Source of the DNA: CALARM01 sp964431735
GTDB taxonomy: Bacteria > Vulcanimicrobiota > SpSt-956 > JAKJGF01
Direction: 5' to 3'
DNA length: 13,495 nucleotides
Assembly (NCBI GenBank): GCA_964431735.1
Contig: CAYSLJ010000187.1
Span: 1 to 13,495 of the forward strand
Below are positions 1 to 7,471 of this stretch, one piece after another. The notes beneath the pieces were generated by a model. That model saw nothing but the letters and a program-made list of their open reading frames with translations, did no database searches and was not told the DNA's origin. Within the stretch, counting starts at the first letter, position 1. Each line of letters begins with the position of its first letter. The position numbers and the translations under genes were made by a program.

Positions 1-60
1 ACGCGTCACGATATAGACTGTAAATATGATGGAGTTATTTTTTCACAGACCCTTACTGTT
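1..60 (+). repeat. Heptamer end plus conserved right arm, copy 1
   Basis: The window opens inside a GC heptamer array (ACGCGTCACG) and continues into an arm that begins CACGATATA and contains TATGATG followed by TTATTTT and CAGAC. The same arm follows the heptamers at 12957-13005 and, inverted, occupies 11761-11808. Its upstream half is cut off by the window edge. This is a dispersed non-coding repeat, and no gene is visible here. Confidence 0.7.
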
Positions 61-94
61 CACTTAAATTCTAATAAGTTATAAAATATATTAT

Positions 95-236
95 ATTTAT
101 GCTCAACTCAGTAACTGTTATATTATCACAGGTACCGGAAAATAGCAATTCATCTTTATACAATTGAAGGATTTTCAGGAAAAACTAAAGAATTATATAT
201 TATAAAAAAATATTACTGAAGTGAGCATAAATAATT
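95..236. repeat. Inverted pair of ATGCTCA..TCAGTAA boxes
   Basis: TTTATGCTCAACTCAGTAA at about 97-115 is matched in inverted orientation by TTACTGAAGTGAGCATAA at about 213-230. The roughly 100 bases between are AT-rich without an open frame. The same box recurs at 7170-7190 (-), 7257-7275 (+), about 12868-12880 (+, partial) and 13444-13462 (-). The pair could be the ends of a small MITE-like element, or the facing ends of two neighbouring composite repeats. No target duplication is visible. Confidence 0.55.
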
Positions 237-326
237 AAAATATATAGGAATGAAAATTCCTGTGAAACTAGTATATCGTTTCATTAAAACATTTACATTT
301 GAATAATATAAAAGACGTTGATTTAT

Positions 327-355
327 TTGCATTATTTACACATTCTATATATAAG
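327..355 (+). promoter_or_regulatory. Candidate sigma70-type promoter for the kinase operon
   Basis: TTGCAT at 327-332, a 17-base spacer and TATAAG at 350-355 fit a -35/-10 pair upstream of the signalling operon. A second -10-like TATACT lies at 372-377 without a clear -35. The region is very AT-rich, so chance matches are likely. Confidence 0.35.
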
Positions 356-400
356 TATTTTTGCAAAACGTTATACTAGGTAGAGAGTTTATGTTTAATT

Positions 401-434
401 TCAATTCTCAACCCTGAACCCTCAACTTTAAACA
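401..434. repeat. Degenerate heptamer array of CTCAACC type
   Basis: Successive 7-base units TCAATTC, TCAACCC, TGAACCC, TCAACTT and TAAACAG are visible. On the minus strand they read as GTTGAGG-type units, the same family as the GTTGAAG/GTTGAGA units at about 5378-5400. The array sits in the leader of the hybrid kinase gene, about 80 bases before its start codon. Confidence 0.7.
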
Positions 435-515
435 GCTCGTCCAGTGTTGAAGAGTGAAGATGTTGTAACAAATATTAATGCTCAACTATATAGGAGAGAT
501 ATTACGGAGGAGATT

Positions 516-3170
516 ATGAAGCCACTACAGGTTCTTTATCTTGTAGACTCTCATCTGGATTCTTTACAAATTCAATCAATCCTTTTTGAAGGGGGAATTC
601 CGTCGGAAATAACCACTGTAGATAATGAACAGGCCTTTATCACTGCTATTGAAAAAAATAATTTTGATATTATCTTTACTGATTACATAATCCCTCCTTT
701 TGACGGCATGTCTGCCCTCGGCATTGCTACTGAAAAATGTCCCCATATACCTGTTATATTTATAACAGATACATTCGGAGAAGAATTTGCAGTGGAAATA
801 CTTCATCATGGTGCAGTTGATTATATTCTGAAAAATTCAATTAAAAGGATTGTTCCTGCTGTTAAGAGGGCATTGAAAATAACAGAAGAAAGAAAAAAAT
901 TAAAAGAAGCAGAAGAAATGATAAAAAAAGAAAGGGAACTTCTTCGGACAATTACTTATAATATAGGAGCAGGAGTTGCTATTATTTCTAAAGATTATAA
1001 AACATTATGGGCAAATGATTTTTTGAAAAAGAAATTCGGAGATGTAGAAAATAAATGCTGTTTTATGAGCTATAATAAAAGAAGTGACGTATGTCCTGAT
1101 TGCGGTGTAAAAGAGGTATTGGAACATGGCAAAGAAGTATCAATCCATGAACAGAAAGGACTGGATATAAATGGCAATTTAATATGGTCGCGGATTATAG
1201 CAACACCTTTTAAAAATAACAGAGGAGAAGTTGTTTCAGCACTTGAAATAGTACTTCCCATTACAGAGAAAAAAATAGCAGAAGAAGCCCTGAGGGAAAG
1301 TGAAGAAAGATTCAGAAATATTATTGAAAATACGAGTAACTGGATATGGGAATATGATAAAGACGGATTTTTTACCTATTCAAATTCCAGAGTCAAAAAT
1401 ATTCTGGGTTATGAGCCAGAAGAAATACTTGGGAAAAAAGCTATTGATTTTGTGGCCGGAAACTATGAGAAAACAGAATTTTCCGGTTTATTTCCGTCAG
1501 AAGCTGTCATGAAACACAGAAATGGCTCTGTAATTGAACTGGAAACAAAAATAATACCCTTTTATAATGAATATGGAACGTTAATAAAAGGGTATCATGC
1601 TATTTCTGTTGATATTACGGAACGTAAAAATATGGAAAGAAAAAGTAAAAAAATTAATGAAGAGCTGGAAGACAGGGTTATAGACAGAACAATTCAGCTT
1701 GCAGTTCTTAACAGGGAATTAAAGAATAACATAGAAGAAAGAAAAAAAATAGAGAAAGAACTGGTAATAGCAAGAAATATAGCAGAAAGTGCAAGTATAG
1801 CAAAAAGTGATTTTATTGCCAGTATGAGTCATGAACTCAGAACACCCCTTAATTCTATACTTGGTTATGCCCAGTTGTTTCTTAATGATGACTCTTTTGT
1901 GGAAGAGCACAGAAGAGGTATTAATATTATTTTAAAAAGCGGAAATCATTTACTGGGATTGATAAATGATGTAATGGATATGGCAAAAATCGAAGGAGAA
2001 AATATGAAACTCTCTGAAACACCATTTAATCTGCCGGTTATGCTTGATTTTGTCAGGAGTGTAATAGAAGTAAATACAACGAAAAAGGATCTGTTATTCT
2101 TCTGTGATTATTCTTCTTTATTACCTGATATTGTTAGAGGTGATGAAAAAAGATTAAGCCAGATACTGATGAATCTTCTGAGCAATGCAGTGAAATTTAC
2201 AGAAAAAGGACATATAAGGTTAAAAGTAGATAAAGATGAAGGGAAGATAGTATTTTCTGTAGATGATACTGGAGTCGGAATACCTGAGGATAAGTTAAAA
2301 GATATATTTCAGCCTTTTAAGCAGATTACACCGATGCTTAAAAAGACCGACGGTACAGGCCTTGGTCTTTCTATAAGCAGGAAACTGGTAAGACTTATGG
2401 GAGGAGAACTTTATGTAGAGAGTTGTTTTGGAAAAGGCAGCAAATTCTGGTTTTCTCTTGATTTACCTGAAGTATCTGTAATAGAAACAGGTAAATTAAG
2501 CGATACTGCTACAATCTCAGGATATAAAGGAAATAAAAAAAGAATTTTAGTTGTAGATGATAAAGACTGGAACAGGGAAGTTATAATAGAATTTCTTACA
2601 GGTAAAGGTTTTGAAGTGGAAGAAGCTGCCAGCGGGCTTCAATGTATGAGTAAAATGAACAGTTTTAAACCAGATTTGATCTTTATGGATATTATAATGC
2701 CTGATATGGATGGTTTTGAAACCACGCAAAAAATAAAGAACATGACTGAATATAAAGATATAAAGATTATAGCTTTATCTGCAACCAGTCGTGAAGAATG
2801 GCATGATGATAGAGTGATGTTGTTTGATGCTTTTATCAGCAAACCTTTTTTCAGTCAATCTCTTCTGAATGTAATAAAAGAAATTTTTGGACTGGAATGG
2901 ATTTATATAGAAGAAGAACATAATTATATACCGGATGATAAGGAAGTTATTCTGATTCCTCCCTTCGAAACTATGGAAACTCTTTATAATTATATAAAAG
3001 ACGGTAATATTAAAAGCTTCAATACAGAGCTTGCCAGGGTAAATAGTAAAGGTAATAAATATGAAGCTTTTTATTATAATTTGAAAGACCTTTCTGATAA
3101 TTTTGAAGTGGAAAGACTGTTAAAATTACTTGAAAAATATATAGAAAAGGAAAAACCTTATGGAAACTGA
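516..3170 (+). CDS. Hybrid sensor histidine kinase (REC-PAS-PAS-HisKA-HATPase-REC)
   Basis: This is a cytoplasmic phosphorelay kinase of 884 residues with no transmembrane segment. Domains in order: receiver about 5-120 (phospho-acceptor Asp56, Lys106); PAS about 140-250; PAS about 266-368; coiled coil about 368-427; HisKA with His439 in SMSHELRTPLNSILGY; HATPase about 545-655 with N box Asn553/Asn557, DTGVGIP and GTGLGL; second receiver about 676-790 (Asp681/682, Asp725, Lys776). A C-terminal helical tail of about 85 residues ends in NFEVERLLKLLEKYIE, a tail type often seen on such hybrids. The first PAS has Cys181, Cys182, Cys193 and Cys196 (CPDC), a possible metal or redox site. The ATG at 516 is chosen because GGAGGAG lies just before it; an upstream TTG at 444 is in frame but has no such site. 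The gene overlaps the next one. Its input signal and output partner are not shown. Confidence 0.93.
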   Translation: MKPLQVLYLVDSHLDSLQIQSILFEGGIPSEITTVDNEQAFITAIEKNNFDIIFTDYIIPPFDGMSALGIATEKCPHIPVIFITDTFGEEFAVEILHHGAVDYILKNSIKRIVPAVKRALKITEERKKLKEAEEMIKKERELLRTITYNIGAGVAIISKDYKTLWANDFLKKKFGDVENKCCFMSYNKRSDVCPDCGVKEVLEHGKEVSIHEQKGLDINGNLIWSRIIATPFKNNRGEVVSALEIVLPITEKKIAEEALRESEERFRNIIENTSNWIWEYDKDGFFTYSNSRVKNILGYEPEEILGKKAIDFVAGNYEKTEFSGLFPSEAVMKHRNGSVIELETKIIPFYNEYGTLIKGYHAISVDITERKNMERKSKKINEELEDRVIDRTIQLAVLNRELKNNIEERKKIEKELVIARNIAESASIAKSDFIASMSHELRTPLNSILGYAQLFLNDDSFVEEHRRGINIILKSGNHLLGLINDVMDMAKIEGENMKLSETPFNLPVMLDFVRSVIEVNTTKKDLLFFCDYSSLLPDIVRGDEKRLSQILMNLLSNAVKFTEKGHIRLKVDKDEGKIVFSVDDTGVGIPEDKLKDIFQPFKQITPMLKKTDGTGLGLSISRKLVRLMGGELYVESCFGKGSKFWFSLDLPEVSVIETGKLSDTATISGYKGNKKRILVVDDKDWNREVIIEFLTGKGFEVEEAASGLQCMSKMNSFKPDLIFMDIIMPDMDGFETTQKIKNMTEYKDIKIIALSATSREEWHDDRVMLFDAFISKPFFSQSLLNVIKEIFGLEWIYIEEEHNYIPDDKEVILIPPFETMETLYNYIKDGNIKSFNTELARVNSKGNKYEAFYYNLKDLSDNFEVERLLKLLEKYIEKEKPYGN

Positions 3171-4308
3171 AATTATTTCCAGATCGAAGATATTGATAGT
3201 AGATGATCAGCCGGCAAACCTGAGTATTCTTTTTGATTGTCTTGATAGTTTAAATGCCACTGTTTTACTTGCTCAGACAGGTAAGAGAGCTATTGAACTT
3301 GTCAGGAGAGAAGAACCTGATATTATTATACTTGATATTGTAATGCCTGAAATGGACGGATATCAGGTATGTACTGTATTAAAGGAACAGGAAAAAATCA
3401 GAGACATTCCTGTTATATTTATGAGTGCTCTTTCTGATACTGAAAATATCCTTAAAGGTTTTGACGCGGGAGGTGTTGATTATATAACAAAACCTATTCA
3501 TTATCAGGAAGCAGTAGCAAGGATTTCTACCCATCTGAAACTCAGATATATGGAAGAAGAAAGAATAAAAATGAAAGAAAAACTTAAAGAAAAGGAAAAA
3601 CTGGAAAGCCTTACTCTTATGGCAGGAGGTATAGCTCATAATTATAATAATATTCTTACAGGTATTCTTGGTTATGCAGAATTTGCACTTATTGAACTGC
3701 CGCCTGATTCCCGTGTAAGGGACTCTATTCAGGAAGTTATAAAATCAGGCCGCCGCGCTGCAGAGATTACTAAAGAAATATTTCTGTATGCCGAAGGAGG
3801 CAATTTTGTAATGGGAGATACAGATCTGACTGTAATGATTAAACAGATAGAAGGTATTCTCGGATTATCTGTTCCCGGAAACTGTAGACTGATATATGAT
3901 CTGTCTTATGATATACCTTTTATTTATGGTAATTCTACTATTATAAGCCATATGTTAATAAATCTTATGGCAAATGCTTCTGATGCAATAGGGAATAGAA
4001 ACGGCACTATTACTTTAAGGACAGGTGTTAAGGAATGTTCTGAAGATTATCTTTCAACATGTTATGTGAGTAAAAATCTTTCTCCAGGATTCTATGTATT
4101 TCTGGAGGTAGAAGATAATGGCTGTGGTATAAAAGAAGATGTTAAACATAGAATATTTGAACCATTTTTTACTACCAGGCTTGAAGGTAGAGGCCTCGGA
4201 CTTGCCTCTGTTTATGGTATTATGAAGATTCATAAAGGAACTATTACGGTTCAAAGTGAGGAGGGGGAGGGAACTGCTATGACATTGCTGTTTCCTGCGT
4301 TAAAGTGA
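3160..4308 (+). CDS. Receiver-histidine kinase (REC-HisKA-HATPase)
   Basis: The 382-residue protein starts with a receiver domain (about 8-128; Asp15/Asp16, phospho-acceptor Asp59, Lys111 in TKP), then a charged coiled coil (about 128-150), then an NtrB-like dimerization helix with His160 in GGIAHNYNNILTGILGYAE. It ends in a HATPase domain with Asn268/Asn272, DNGCGI at 319-324 and GRGLGL at 343-348. It lacks any DNA-binding output, so it should pass phosphate to or from other relay proteins, most simply the hybrid kinase whose gene overlaps its start by 11 bases (translational coupling). The start follows AAAAGGAAAA. The stop TGA lies inside the first unit of a heptamer array (GTGACAG, GTGATGT, GTGATGC). 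Confidence 0.93.
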   Translation: METEIISRSKILIVDDQPANLSILFDCLDSLNATVLLAQTGKRAIELVRREEPDIIILDIVMPEMDGYQVCTVLKEQEKIRDIPVIFMSALSDTENILKGFDAGGVDYITKPIHYQEAVARISTHLKLRYMEEERIKMKEKLKEKEKLESLTLMAGGIAHNYNNILTGILGYAEFALIELPPDSRVRDSIQEVIKSGRRAAEITKEIFLYAEGGNFVMGDTDLTVMIKQIEGILGLSVPGNCRLIYDLSYDIPFIYGNSTIISHMLINLMANASDAIGNRNGTITLRTGVKECSEDYLSTCYVSKNLSPGFYVFLEVEDNGCGIKEDVKHRIFEPFFTTRLEGRGLGLASVYGIMKIHKGTITVQSEEGEGTAMTLLFPALK

Positions 4309-4330
4309 CAGGTGATGTGTGATGCGTATT
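4305..4330 (+). repeat. GTGATGN heptamer array over the kinase stop codon
   Basis: Three 7-base units (GTGACAG, GTGATGT, GTGATGC) run on into GTATTTC. The first contains the TGA stop of the preceding kinase gene. A TGA in every unit of a 7-base period closes all three plus-strand frames within 21 bases. Confidence 0.75.
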
Positions 4331-4333
4331 TCA

Positions 4334-4353
4334 GGGCGTTTTATAAAACGCCC
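4334..4353. repeat. Perfect 20-bp GC palindrome between convergent genes
   Basis: GGGCGTTTT and AAAACGCCC flank a central AT, giving a perfect 20-base palindrome between the convergent ends of the kinase operon and the Gfo/Idh/MocA gene. No T-run follows on either strand, so it is not a classic intrinsic terminator, though the hairpin could still act as one or protect the transcript ends. Read on the minus strand the context is GTAGGGGCG followed by CGCCC, a REP-like layout. The TAG in GTAGGGGCG is the stop codon of the minus-strand gene. Confidence 0.7.
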
Positions 4354-5319
4354 CTACACACGACTTACCGGCGAGATTCCCCCGTTTTTATAAGCCATAA
4401 AAATAATAGAAAGATCCCTTCTGGCTTTATAAAAATCAGAATAAGGTTTTCTGTGGTCTTTTCTTCTCTCGTTAATGGCAGAGATAAAATCTGCAGCCAG
4501 CCCTTTATTACCTGTCAGATCAAAAGGATCGGGAATATAAAGATTTGTCAGCTTTTCTGATTTTATATAAATATAAAGACCATTGCTTTCAAAGGTAATT
4601 GTACCTTTATCTCCGTAAATATAAGATGTCTGAAAAACTCCCAGAGGAAGGCTTTTTGTGTTCCATGAGTAAATAAGTTTTGCAGCAACATCATTTTTAT
4701 AGGTGAGATGCAGAATGGAAGATCGTTCCTGTTCATCTTCTTTATATCCTGGAAATTCTGATTTTATATCTACCGGCATATCATCTACGATGTCTGACAG
4801 AAGTGACACAAAATGGATTCCTCCTTCAAGAAGAGAACCGTATTTACTGCGCCAGTCCGCAGATTTTTGAGTAAAAGCTTTTTTGATTGAAAGGGATTTT
4901 ATATTGCCGATATATGGCAATAGTTCTTTTATTTTTTTCAGTGATGGTTTGTAATAGTAATTTTCTGCCACCATAAGAAAAGGATTTTTCTGTTTCCTTA
5001 ACACTTCTTCTATCTCCGAAATTTCTTCTTCCGAAATACACATGGGTTTTTCTACAAGAACATCTTTACCTGTTTCCAGAGATTTGATTATCTGATCTTT
5101 ATGAAATTCAGGAGGAGAACATATTACTACACCGTCTATATTAGAATCGTTAAGCACTTCATCAAAACTATTAAAAACGCCGTTTCCTCCTGATTTTTTG
5201 TTAAGCCTTTCCGCTTCTTCTTTAATTATACTGTAGAAATAAAAATTAACTTTTCCTGATAATTTTTTTACATGGCTTTGAGCTATATGGCCGCAGCCTA
5301 TGATACAGATGTTTTTCAT
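4354..5319 (-). CDS. Gfo/Idh/MocA family NAD(P)-dependent oxidoreductase
   Basis: The 321-residue protein has an N-terminal Rossmann fold with GCGHIA (8-13) for dinucleotide binding, the family signature EKP at 90-92 (VLVEKPMC) and, in the C-terminal alpha/beta domain, GGIHF around His169, near the usual catalytic position. The length fits the family. Members oxidise or reduce sugars, inositols, amino sugars or biliverdin-like compounds; the substrate cannot be read here. It lies 141 bases downstream of the GMC oxidoreductase on the same strand, so joint function in sugar or polyol oxidation is plausible. No SD is visible: the bases before the ATG are ATTACNN-type heptamers ending TTATT. The stop codon is supplied by the 4334-4353 palindrome context. 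Confidence 0.9.
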   Translation of the reverse strand: MKNICIIGCGHIAQSHVKKLSGKVNFYFYSIIKEEAERLNKKSGGNGVFNSFDEVLNDSNIDGVVICSPPEFHKDQIIKSLETGKDVLVEKPMCISEEEISEIEEVLRKQKNPFLMVAENYYYKPSLKKIKELLPYIGNIKSLSIKKAFTQKSADWRSKYGSLLEGGIHFVSLLSDIVDDMPVDIKSEFPGYKEDEQERSSILHLTYKNDVAAKLIYSWNTKSLPLGVFQTSYIYGDKGTITFESNGLYIYIKSEKLTNLYIPDPFDLTGNKGLAADFISAINERRKDHRKPYSDFYKARRDLSIIFMAYKNGGISPVSRV

Positions 5320-5326
5320 AATAATC

Positions 5327-5475
5327 GTAATGTGTAATGCGTAATGCGTGATGGGTAATAGGTTATATAAATTGAGAGAGTTGAAGGTTGAGAGTTTAAA
5401 ATTATGCCCTCAACTATAAACTCTACTCACTCTTCACTTTTACTCTTCACTTTTCACCATTCACATAACTTCACC
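5327..5475. repeat. Composite heptamer palindrome between GMC and Gfo genes
   Basis: Read on the plus strand there are units GTAATGT, GTAATGC, GTAATGC, GTGATGG and GTAATAG, then GTTGAAG, GTTGAGA and GTTTAAA. After a short turn come the opposite-strand types: TCAACTA, TAAACTC, then TCTTCAC and TTTTCAC-like units up to the GMC stop codon. The GTTGAGAGTTTA and TAAACTC parts can pair. The array fills nearly the whole gap, and its last units run into the final codons of the GMC gene. Confidence 0.75.
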
Positions 5476-6966
5476 TTTCACTATAATATCTGCTACTCTT
5501 AAAGCATTTGCAGTAATTGTCAGACTTGGATTTACTCCTGCAGATGTGGGCATAAAACTTCCGTCCAGAACATATAAATTTTTAATACCATGGAATCTGC
5601 AGTTTTTATCAAGGACACTTGTGTCCGGGTTATCTCCGAAACGAAGGGTTCCTACTGCATGAGAAAAGCTGTCTATATACATTACATTCGGTATAAGTCC
5701 ACCTGATTTACTCAATATTTTTTTTGCCCTATCTACAAGATAATCTCTTCTCTGACAGTCAGCTTTACTGTATTGATGTTCTACTTTTATCAGAGGAAGT
5801 CCGTACCTGTCTGATTTTTCTGAAAGAGTAATTCTGTTTCTTTCGTCAGGGTCGTCTTCTGCTATACAGAGAAGATTTTGTATATAACCTGCCATAGTGG
5901 CTGCTGCAGTTTTCAGTCCCAGAGGAGCAAAATGTCTGAGAACCACCGCAGGCGGTGTGTAAATGTCCTGTATAATACCTGTTGCGCTGTTCATTTTATC
6001 CCTCAAGTCTTCATAAAAATCTGTAATACAGAGCTGTTTGTGAAATACTTGTTGAGGATTTGTTTTAAACGGAAATACATAACTTACCACTGCATTACAG
6101 TGTCTCATCAGGTATTTTCCTGCAAGAGAATAATTTTCATATTTTTTGAGATCCGATCTCAGAATTATTGCTCCGCTGTCTATAGTTCCGGCACTTAAAA
6201 TGAATGTTTTTGCTGAGAGAGTGAAGGTTTTATTCGACTTTTTATCTATACATTCTATTACTTTTATTTCACCGTTATCCTCTATAACTTTATTTACTAT
6301 AACCCCTGTTCTCAGTTCCAGATTAAATTCCTTTGCTTTTGTGATGAGTGTTGCCGTCGCATCATTTTTTGCACCTATTTTACATGGGAAACCGTCACAT
6401 GTGTTACATTTGATACAGAGAGGTCTTTCTTTATTTGCAAAATTAATGGTCATAGGTAATTTAAACGGTTTATATCCCAGATTTTCTGCAGCTCTGTATA
6501 TTCTCTGCGAAGGAGGTGAGAGTTCTATCTGTTTGAATGGATATGGAGCAGACCTTGCCGGCTCACAGGGATCTTTACCATCTTCACCGTATACTTCAAG
6601 CACTTCTTCCGCTTTTGTATAATATGGCTCAAAATCGTTATATTTTACAGGCCAGGAATGAAAATCGTGTTCTCTCATCCTCATGACTGCACCGCCGTAA
6701 AATACGGAAGCTCCTCCAACTACCTCATTATGGTACAGTTCTTTAAATATTTTATCTTTATATTGTTTTACCAGAAGGGGACTTTCACCTTTATATCTTT
6801 TATCGACAAGGATTTCTTTCGGATCCCAGTCTTTATCGTCTCCTTTTATATAATCTCCTCTTTCAAGTATAAGAGTTTTAAAACCGGCTTTTGACAGGGT
6901 ATAGGCTGCTGAAGCGCCGCCGAAACCGCTTCCTGTGATAATTACATCGTAGTCTGTTGAATTCAT
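5461..6966 (-). CDS. GMC-family FAD-dependent oxidoreductase
   Basis: The 501-residue protein shows an FAD-binding GSGFGGASAAY motif at 12-22 with acidic ILERGD at 33-38, a second FAD loop VVGGASVFYGG at 82-92, and the C-terminal GMC hallmark: His436 in SHAVGTLRFG and Asn479 in SAGVNPSLTITANALRVAD, the usual His/Asn catalytic pair. Between them Cys184, Cys187, Cys190 and Cys195 form a four-cysteine cluster (CIKCNTCDGFPCKIGAK), known in a bacterial subgroup of the family. No signal peptide is visible, so it is probably cytoplasmic. The family oxidises alcohols, sugars or sterols; with a Gfo/Idh/MocA gene downstream, a sugar or glycoside substrate is the simplest guess. The start follows GAAAGGA. 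The last codons (VKGEVM) and the TGA stop read through GTGAANN heptamers, so the tail may derive from repeat DNA. Confidence 0.92.
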   Translation of the reverse strand: MNSTDYDVIITGSGFGGASAAYTLSKAGFKTLILERGDYIKGDDKDWDPKEILVDKRYKGESPLLVKQYKDKIFKELYHNEVVGGASVFYGGAVMRMREHDFHSWPVKYNDFEPYYTKAEEVLEVYGEDGKDPCEPARSAPYPFKQIELSPPSQRIYRAAENLGYKPFKLPMTINFANKERPLCIKCNTCDGFPCKIGAKNDATATLITKAKEFNLELRTGVIVNKVIEDNGEIKVIECIDKKSNKTFTLSAKTFILSAGTIDSGAIILRSDLKKYENYSLAGKYLMRHCNAVVSYVFPFKTNPQQVFHKQLCITDFYEDLRDKMNSATGIIQDIYTPPAVVLRHFAPLGLKTAAATMAGYIQNLLCIAEDDPDERNRITLSEKSDRYGLPLIKVEHQYSKADCQRRDYLVDRAKKILSKSGGLIPNVMYIDSFSHAVGTLRFGDNPDTSVLDKNCRFHGIKNLYVLDGSFMPTSAGVNPSLTITANALRVADIIVKGEVM

Positions 6967-7020
6967 ATAGTCCTTTCATAATGTGACCTTTTCCATGGAC
7001 AGGTAATGTATTAATAACTC

Positions 7021-7049
7021 AAATTATCAAAATGTAGTGTAAAAGTCAA
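7021..7049 (-). promoter_or_regulatory. Candidate promoter of the GMC oxidoreductase operon
   Basis: Read on the minus strand, TTGACT, a 17-base spacer and TAATTT fit a sigma70-type promoter about 55 bases before the GMC start codon. An alternative -10, GATAAT, lies two bases earlier with a shorter spacer. Confidence 0.5.
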
Positions 7050-7169
7050 TAATTAAATTTTATATATAGAAAATATTTTTTGGAGTTTCCTTTCATTGCA
7101 TGAACATTTCGAACAGGCATTGTGTATAAATCAGGAAATAAACAAATTCAGGGATAATTGAAAAAATAA

Positions 7170-7275
7170 TTATTGAGGTGAGTATAAATAATGCATATTT
7201 TATTCTCGTGACGCGTAACGCGTAACGCGTGACGGGAGGATGCAATTTATTACATGCTCATGCTCAGGTCAGTAA
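7170..7275. repeat. Palindromic element with GC heptamer core
   Basis: The left end TTATTGAGGTGAGTATAA (7170-7187), followed by an AATAATGCAT arm, is mirrored by ATGCAATTTATTACATG and TGCTCAGGTCAGTAA ending at 7275. In the centre (about 7207-7235) are GC heptamers: CGTGACG, CGTAACG, CGTAACG, CGTGACG. This 106-bp unit is the clearest complete copy of a repeat whose halves are also seen at 13444-13495 and, loosely, at 1-115. It lies between the divergent GMC promoter and the riboswitch. No open frame or target duplication is visible. Confidence 0.65.
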
Positions 7276-7350
7276 GTGAAAAAACTGTTATTATATGCTT
7301 ACAGTCATGGTGGCAGGATTTTTTCCTCTGTTATTGAATATGAAACAGAT

Positions 7351-7356
7351 TATTAT
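7351..7356 (+). promoter_or_regulatory. Candidate -10 box ahead of the Moco riboswitch
   Basis: TATTAT at 7351-7356 would start transcription near 7363, exactly at the 5' strand of riboswitch helix P1. No convincing -35 lies at the right distance, so this rests on position and a -10-like match only. Confidence 0.3.
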
Positions 7357-7362
7357 GTCACG

Positions 7363-7469
7363 AAATCTCCGAGCTGTTTTTTTCTAAGGTTTTTTGTTTA
7401 AACTATGGAAAATAGCCGCAGGGTCTGACGAGAAATTGTCATGCCTCCCGTTACCGGAAAGGAGAATTT
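7363..7469 (+). promoter_or_regulatory. Moco (molybdenum/tungsten cofactor) riboswitch
   Basis: The leader matches the Moco RNA motif as I recall it from the E. coli moaA leader. Conserved parts are AGCCGCAGGG at 7413-7422, a variable stem TGAC/GTCA (7426-7429 with 7438-7441), GCCTCCCG at 7443-7450 and CCGGAAAGG at 7454-7462. E. coli has GCCACCAGGG, GCCUCCCG and CUGGAAAGG in the same order. A small CTAT/ATAG hairpin (7403-7406 with 7411-7414) sits just before GCC, like CAAU/AUUG in E. coli. Closing helix P1 is AAATCTCC (7363-7370) with GGAGAATTT (7461-7469), one bulge. The 3' strand of P1 contains the GGAG SD of the next gene, so folding of the ligand-bound form should block translation. No intrinsic terminator is seen, so control is probably translational. 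Confidence 0.86.
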
Positions 7470-7471
7470 AT

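Noticed and set aside
444..515. TTG start extending the hybrid kinase by 24 residues
   Set aside because: The extension precedes the receiver domain without homology, and GGAGGAG sits before ATG 516.
4334..4353. Intrinsic terminator
   Set aside because: The stem is perfect but no T-run follows on either strand, so it is listed as a palindrome only.
4312..4560. 82-codon plus-strand open frame after the receiver-kinase
   Set aside because: It starts in heptamers and the palindrome and runs antisense to the Gfo/Idh/MocA gene.
6146..6622. 158-codon plus-strand open frame
   Set aside because: It lies wholly inside the GMC oxidoreductase gene on the other strand, whose motifs are clear. It has no SD or recognisable domain.
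7394..7471. TTG start extending the membrane protein by 26 residues
   Set aside because: It lies inside the riboswitch and lacks an SD; ATG 7472 has AAAGGAG at the right distance, and its first helix fits better.
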